The notes under the pieces are model-generated. The model searched no databases and had not been told where the DNA came from. It saw only the letters and a list, made by a program, of their open reading frames with translations. Of a stretch of 64,000 bases of DNA, positions 58,475-64,000 are shown piece by piece. Within the stretch, counting starts at the first letter, position 1. Each line of letters opens with the position of its first letter. This stretch comes from Sweltsa coloradensis (taxonomy: Eukaryota > Arthropoda > Insecta > Plecoptera > Chloroperlidae): NCBI GenBank assembly GCA_024449915.1, contig JAMZAV010000051.1, positions 2,046,001-2,110,000 on the forward strand, read 5' to 3'. The translations under genes and the position numbers were made by a program.

Positions 58475-60286
58475 TGTAGCTAATTTATTAACAACTGTAA
58501 ACGAAAGAAATGACACTGATGAATTAATGAGTTCGTTGTGCTTACTTTGAAACGCTTTTTAACAATTAGTTCGCAGACACAATCGCAACGGCTTTCTCGC
58601 AGATTCTCACTATTCATTCCTGTTCTAGGGCCTACTTTTTGTTTGCTCTTCACTGCCATCTAAACTCGTAGCATGGCGCCTTATTCAAAGATTTAAAAAC
58701 TAAAGATGCCTACATTCGGCCATTCTGGAATCTAAATTGTCCTCAATTTATCAGATAAAACTGATTTGTAACTAAGACGTAACATAAAATCACACAATTT
58801 TGTATTACACATTTTCAGATAAAAACTAATTTCTAACTAAGACGTAACGTAAGATCACACAATTTTGTATCACACATTTTATAGTGTACTAGTGAACTAA
58901 TTATTAACTACAGTCAAATCTCAGTTATACGTTTTTCAGGGGAAAGGTGCTAAAAAACGAATAAATGCAAAAAACGTTGTATTGAAATTTTTTAATAAAT
59001 TTTCAAATTTTATACTGGTAATACAATTGTGATGAATTAATGTTTTTATGGCTTTGAATCGTCTATTTTAAAGTTATTTTGTTTTTGATTTTGGGTGTAG
59101 TGTAACTAGCGAGCGCTTATCGGCGCATGGAGTTATAAATAGATCGCCGCGTCCTTGAGGGGGGGGGGATTTACAGTTCCCAGCAATTAAAAATGAACTG
59201 TTTCAAGAGGCATTATATCTTGATTTTTACCTGAATCTGGCAAGCATTTTTCTTATTTTATTGATAAGGGCCTAACTAGAGAGTCCCCATTTGGCCTAGG
59301 CCTAGCCCTAGGACTTTGCCTTGGCCTAGGCCTAGCCCTAGCCCTAGCGTGCGTGTAGGCCTAGGCTAGGCCTCGGCCCGAGGGTCACATCATTGATTAC
59401 CTATGCAGATGAGGCCTACTTCGTGTATAATGTGACAGCAAAAAGTAGGCCTAGGCACTAGTCTGCGTGTGTAGGCTATTCAATTCCGAATCTTCGTTTG
59501 TTGTCAAAGCTTTCAAAATAAAGAGGCTTGGATGCAGGAACCAGGGAGCGTGAATACACGGCGTCGAAAATAAATATCCTTTATTGGTTTTGTTGCGTCT
59601 ATATCACTAATATTTCCGATAAACGATCGTGAAGAAAGAATGCCGGAGATTATTCCACTTAAACACTTTTTACGTATTTTAAAATCGTAGTTTGCGTAGC
59701 TTGACATTTTCCATCTTCCATCTTCGCATTTTGCTTCATTTCACCACACCGAGCGTCGCTATTGGATGGAAACGAGACGACCCTCCCTAGCCAATAACAG
59801 AGCTGGAAACCAGTACTACAACGCACTCGTGGCGCACTCTATCGGCCATGGCTGGAACTCGTAGCGCGCTCGCGCTCCGTCGGCCATTGCTGGAACTCGT
59901 TGTATGTGGGGGGGCAGAGAGTAGGTGTCGTTGCACTCTACCACAGCTGCTGGCGCGGCTGGCTTGCGTAGTAAAGACGTCGTTCTTTTTCTCGCGTAGG
60001 GCCTACACATCGTTTTATTTCCTAAAAAACGTATTATTGAAATAAATATGCTATGGGACTCGTAAAAATAACGAATAAATGTTAAAAACGAATATATGCA
60101 AAACGTGTATATGAAATAAATTAACACATGCGCTTATGGAGAAAAGCAGGGACTTAACAAAAAAAACGAATATATGTTAAAAACGTTGTGTTGAGAAACG
60201 AATATTTGAGATTTGACTGTATGTAATTCTAATTATTAAAACAATATAAGGATAGAATTAACTAAATCAATACAACTTTGGCTACA
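58475..60286 (-). mobile_element. probable 3' LTR of the Gypsy element, split by a Tigger-like insertion
   Basis: On the minus strand, right after the integrase frame's stop (60287), the sequence starts TGTAGCC. After removing the insertion at 58911-60220 it runs to GCTACA at 58475, giving matching TGTAGC/GCTACA ends and about 500 bp. An AATAAA lies just before the end. A 64-bp direct repeat (58752-58815, 58816-58880) lies inside. The other LTR is outside the window, so the limits cannot be checked. An end at 58391 (TGTTTCAGG) is an alternative. No clear purine tract precedes it. Confidence 0.45.
58911..60220. mobile_element. Tigger/pogo-like non-autonomous element, 1310 bp
   Basis: CAGTCAAATCTCAGTTATAC at the left and GAATATTTGAGATTTGACTG at the right are inverted (12 exact end bases, then imperfect). 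TA lies on both sides. CGAATATATG/AAAACG units are repeated near the right end. There is no transposase. The interior (about 59425-59900) matches the interior of the hAT element at 45405-45800, including GCTCCGTCGGCCAT. It lies between the Gypsy coding sequence and LTR-like sequence, so it probably inserted into the LTR. Confidence 0.85.
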
Positions 60287-61471
60287 TTAGACAAATTCCG
60301 AAAGAAACTTCGGCTTCTGACGCCTCCGTCTCGGTCGTTCTGACTGTACTTCGTCTGTTGGCGAATGGACGTCATCACCTTCTGAAACATAGTTCTGGAT
60401 AGGAGAAGGACCAGGTTTGTTGATCTCTTGGTCAGCACATCCTTCCATCCGGGAATCTGCATCTGGATCTCTTTTTTCTGAATCCTCTTCCTCTAGACTG
60501 CTCCCATCTGGATCGTCTTCTGTTTTTCCAATTTTCCATGGTTTTAATTGCGAAACATGGGCCGCTGTGGACGCATAGAAGTGGCCTGACGTCTTCGGTG
60601 CTAGTTGGGTAACTCGGTAAGTGTCCGATTGTAATACTTCGGTTACAACGAGTGGCCCTCGGAATCTTGGCTGGGTTTTTGTTGATTCGCCTGTATGGCT
60701 CGGACTTCGTTTCATGAAAACTACTTCACCGACATCATAGACGATGCCCTTGCAATGGCGGCGGTCGTAAGCTCGTTTCATGCTTTCTTGTCTGGCTTCA
60801 ATAGAAGCTCTGGCTTCTTCTTGAAGTAAACGCGGTGGCTGGAAGTCTTCATTGTTCACCATATCCGTTATTTCTCGCATTGCTCCATCTACTAGTCGAG
60901 GTTGGTAGCCATAGAGGAGCTCGAATGGGCTTTTACCAGTTGTCTTGTTAACACTGCAGTTGATATCCGCTTCAATCTCTTTTAGATTCAAGTCCCAATC
61001 TCGTTGATTTGGTTTCTGAATTGCTATGGCAATCATTGGGGTAAGCGTACGATTTATCCGTTCGACCTGTCCATTCCCTTGAGGATGTTTGGTGCTGTTG
61101 AGAGTTAAACGAATACCATTTTGTCTGCAAAATGTATCAAATATCTGTGCTGTGAAACAACTTCTGCGGTCACAGACTATGCGCGATGGCAATCCCCGCT
61201 CGAGTACAAATTCTTGAAGAGATCGAATCATGTTTTTTGACGACGTATCTCGCGCTGAGAACAATTTCACCATTTTTCTTAAATTATCAACAATGACAAG
61301 AACATATTTGGTTCCCCTTTTGAACTGCGGATAAAGGGACCAAGATGATCCATGTGTATCAATTCGATGGCCTTTTCCCTGGTGGAATAGGGTTAAGTAG
61401 CCCTTGCGTTTTTCCCCCTCTAGTCTTAAACAGCATACACTCCACGCATAGGTGGATGTGCTGATGCACAT
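60287..61471 (-). pseudogene. Ty3/Gypsy integrase core and C-terminus
   Basis: The frame of 394 codons starts in upstream sequence out of frame with the family. From about residue 55 it reads TKYVLVIVDN, then GLPSRIVCDRRSCFT (second catalytic Asp, residue 101) and HPQGNGQVER (catalytic Glu, residue 137), giving the DD35E spacing. The first catalytic Asp (MDHLGP) lies in another frame at about 61350, so at least two small indels disrupt the core. RFRGPLVVTEVLQSDTY is the GPY/F module. A Glu/Asp- and Arg-rich tail ends in a stop just before the presumed LTR. The enzyme inserts element DNA into the genome; this copy is dead. Confidence 0.85.
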
Positions 61472-63806
61472 ACCGCCGCAAACCTTTAAACCAGTAATGT
61501 TCTGTTAGCTTAACCACTACTTGGTCTGTTGCAAAATGACCCATCATGTCATGGTATTTAATTACTAATCCCTTTCTCATTGATTTTGGGACTACGTATA
61601 GATTTCGTGTTTTATTGTTTTCAATTTTCACCTTAAACAAGATGCCATTGATTAAACTGTAGGTTGCAGTTCGAATCTGTTCTTCCTTGGTACGATGCGC
61701 TACCGGTTTTTGCAATATCTTAATTAAGGATCCAAGTTCTTCATCTCCATGTTGAAACATCAACACCTGGTCGTCCATACTCAATGTAAGGAAAACATCG
61801 AGTCGCGAGTCAACGATCTCTTGCATGGTGTCCATTTCCTCTTCAACCGGCGCCCTGCTTAACGCATCAACATGGACCATTTTATCGCCTGGTCGGTGAC
61901 GGAATTCGCGTATGTCGTACTCTTGAATCAAATTTGCCCATCTGGCAATCTGTGGATTTTTTGTTTTGTTCGCGTTGAGATAAACCAGTGATTGGCAGTC
62001 TGTCACGACGGTGAATTCGATGCCAATCAGAAACGAACGGAGTCTGTCAATCGTCCAAACTACCGCCATCAGTTCCAGTTTCGATGAATGGTAAACACTT
62101 TCTGCTTGCGTAGTCTTTTTGCTCACGCAATATACCAGACGCAGCTTGTCTGATTCGTCCGCTTGTAAGAGCATTCCTCCTAGTCCTTGAGAGCTGGCGT
62201 CCGTGTGTACTTCCGTGCGCGCTTTTGGGTTGTACAATTGTAGAATCGGAGGTGAAGTTAAAAGCGATTTCAACTCCTCGAATGCTGCCTGCTGTTCCTT
62301 CTTCCACTCGAAAGGTTGCTCGTTCTTGGTCAATCTTGACAAGGGTTCTGCACGTGCCGCAAAGTGGGGTACGTATCGCCGAAAAAAACTAGTCAACCCA
62401 AGGAATCGTCGAACATCATGTACGTTTTGTGGTTGTGGAAACTTGTCTATTGCTTGAACCTTGATGTTTCCTGGCTTAATCCCAGATCCGGAAATGATGA
62501 ATCCCACATACTCAACGTCATCTTTCCCGAATTCACATTTCTTTAGCTTGCATGAAAGGTTTGCTTTCCTCAGGGCCTCTAGAACCATTCTCAATCGCTG
62601 AAGCAACTCCTCCCATGTTCTCGCTGGTATTAGAATGTCATCCAAATAGCAGAGTGCAATTGTGTTTCTTAATTTTCCCAATGCTTTATTCATCACTCTT
62701 TGAAACTCACTAGGGCCGTTTGTGAGCCCAAACATGAGGCGCTCAAATTGACCGGTCTCATCAGGCGTAATGAACGCTGTTTTCGCTTTTGCCTCGTCGC
62801 TCAGTGGTACCTGAAGATATCCATGGGCCAGATCTAGCTGGACGAAAAGCTTGCTGCCGGCCAGCTGTTCTAACTGGTCGTCTATGTTTGGAATAGGATA
62901 CCGGTCCTTTACAGTCTGGTTATTCAATCTCCTATAGTCCACGACTAATCTCTGCTCGCCGTTCTTCTCCTTAACTAATAAGACCGGGCTCGCATAAGGT
63001 GAACGGGTTTCGCTCACTAAACCATGTTCCTTCCATTCTTTTACTATTTTGCCAATCTCTACTCGCTCTTCTGCTGAAGTCTTGTAGGGTCGCGAAGACA
63101 CAGGACGACTACCTTCTACTTCAACTATATTCATCTTGGCGAGGTTGGTACACCCTAACTCTGATAATGACGTGGCAAAACAATCACGAAACTCGTTGAC
63201 TAAGTCCAGTAACTCTCGTCGATTTTCTTTGGTTGCCGAATCACCGATCTTAAGGTCGTCCATAGTAATTGGTTGTTTTGGTTTCCCAGAATTGATACTG
63301 AAAACCTCTAACGGTTGGAGCTGACTGTCGCCACAAGACTCCCCAATTACCTCTACCGCTTGAGCGCGCGCAACACAATGATCCTGTTTTAAGCAAACGT
63401 CCTCGTTCGTAATGTTCATCATGGGTAGTATTCCCTTGCCTGACTCTATGTGAATGAGTCCTCCAAAAGCGCGTTCCTCATTTATCATCAAATCACCGTC
63501 AGAGAGAGTAGGTGTTTGGATGTTTACAAAGTTAACTGAATTTTTCAGCAGCGTGGTGTCGTGGCTCGCAATCAACTTCACGCTGGTCTCGATAGGGTCA
63601 AGGTTTATGTTAGCCAGGCACTCATCCTGCACATTAGTGATAATGAATCTATCATTAATTTTGACAAATGCTATGTGTTGGAGTTCGGTCCATGTTCGAC
63701 CTACAATTATCTCTATCGGTTGGGCACTATCCGCTACAAAAAGAGCAACAACTTCCCCTACCACACCATCAATTTCAATGGAAATGTTTGCTTTTCCTAT
63801 AGGCAC
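61359..63806 (-). pseudogene. Ty3/Gypsy pol: protease end, reverse transcriptase, RNase H, integrase zinc finger
   Basis: One open frame of 815 codons. Residues 1-50 are the end of the aspartic protease (IEIIVGRTW). RT is at about 240-437, with LVVDYRRLNN, VQLDLAHGY (Asp325) and CYLDD (387-390). RNase H is at 531-650, with HTDAS (Asp536), Glu578, TDCQS (Asp603) and VDALSR (Asp647). The integrase HHCC finger is at 752-790 (His752, His757, Cys787, Cys790). Order protease-RT-RNaseH-integrase is that of Ty3/Gypsy. The RT and RNase H look intact, but the frame shifts before the integrase core and within the protease. No env-like gene is seen. Confidence 0.92.
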
Positions 63807-64000
63807 AGTAGTAGTGTTAGCATTCCCAAAACCAATCAGGGATGTGGTTGCAGGCTCTAGGTGTCAACCCACACTTGATAGCTGCGGCTGCTTGCAGGAT
63901 ACAGCTCGAGCTACCCGGATCTACTAGCGCTTGTAGTGCTGTGGTACTATTTATTGTGGCGGTTTTAAGGTATTTGGTGGGTGCAAACCCTTCATCATTG
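63807..64000 (-). pseudogene. Ty3/Gypsy aspartic protease, N-terminal part (window edge)
   Basis: On the minus strand the frame reads TTALQALVDPGSSSCIL, matching the ALVDSGS active-site region of retroelement proteases, with Pro in place of the usual Ser or Thr (D-P-G). CGLTPR follows, then the frame shifts near 63830-63840 into the main pol frame. The catalytic Asp is present. The substitution and the shift suggest an inactive protease. gag and the 5' LTR would lie to the right of the window. Confidence 0.75.

Noticed and set aside
63454..63927. 157-codon plus-strand frame at the right edge
   Set aside because: Shadow of the Gypsy pol frame on the minus strand.
60287..64000. Endogenous retrovirus with envelope gene
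   Set aside because: Only pol domains are visible; between the integrase stop and the presumed LTR there is no room for an env gene.

Overview
This window is non-coding-rich, AT-rich animal DNA: introns with consensus GT/AG sites, several classes of non-LTR and LTR retrotransposon, many small inverted-repeat DNA transposons, tRNA-derived SINE fragments and long (ATT)n tracts. There are no operons, ribosome binding sites or CRISPR arrays. The mix of a CR1-type LINE carrying 2A-like peptides, abundant hAT and Tigger-like short elements, and the palindromic octamer TAGGCCTA fits a marine invertebrate deuterostome. An echinoderm is my best guess. This is inference, because no single-copy marker gene is complete here.

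Host genes. Two fragments look real. On the minus strand at 5898-5958 there is a first coding exon: start codon in good context, a signal-peptide-like sequence, then a consensus phase-1 splice donor. Its gene runs leftward out of the window, and a possible next exon sits at 1-32. On the plus strand, 51733-57096 holds a C2H2 zinc-finger gene: one large exon ending in a finger, a 4.4-kb intron full of transposons, then two tandemly duplicated single-finger exons, all joined in phase 0.

Mobile elements, left to right. 6.6-26 kb: a tRNA-related foldback, SINE fragments, and members of a repeat family (called R1 here) at 10.1, 14.6 and 20.7 kb. 23.0-23.6 kb and 32.6-33.2 kb: two copies of a Helitron-like family with GAGCGAAGCGAAG near one end and CTAG/T at the other; related inverted and partial copies lie at 40.9-43.1 kb. 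27.4-31.5 kb: a decayed CR1-like LINE whose first reading frame has two 2A-like NPGP motifs, followed by a PHD finger, an APE endonuclease and a reverse transcriptase. 36.8-39.2 kb: a second decayed LINE bounded by (ATT)n tracts. 45.2-51.2 kb: a cluster of hAT elements with 8-bp target duplications, two of them nested in a third. 53.1-54.4 kb: a Tigger-like element inserted in an R1 copy, with the empty site visible in another R1 copy. 54.9-56.4 kb: another inverted-repeat element. 57.7-58.3 kb: the 3' end of an RTE-like LINE. 58.5-64.0 kb: the 3' part of a Ty3/Gypsy element on the minus strand, its probable LTR split by a second Tigger-like element.

Most stretches between these hold nothing I can name. 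The strongest items to follow up are the double 2A reading frame, the duplicated zinc-finger exons, the signal-peptide exon, and an internal block shared by a hAT-type and a Tigger-type element.
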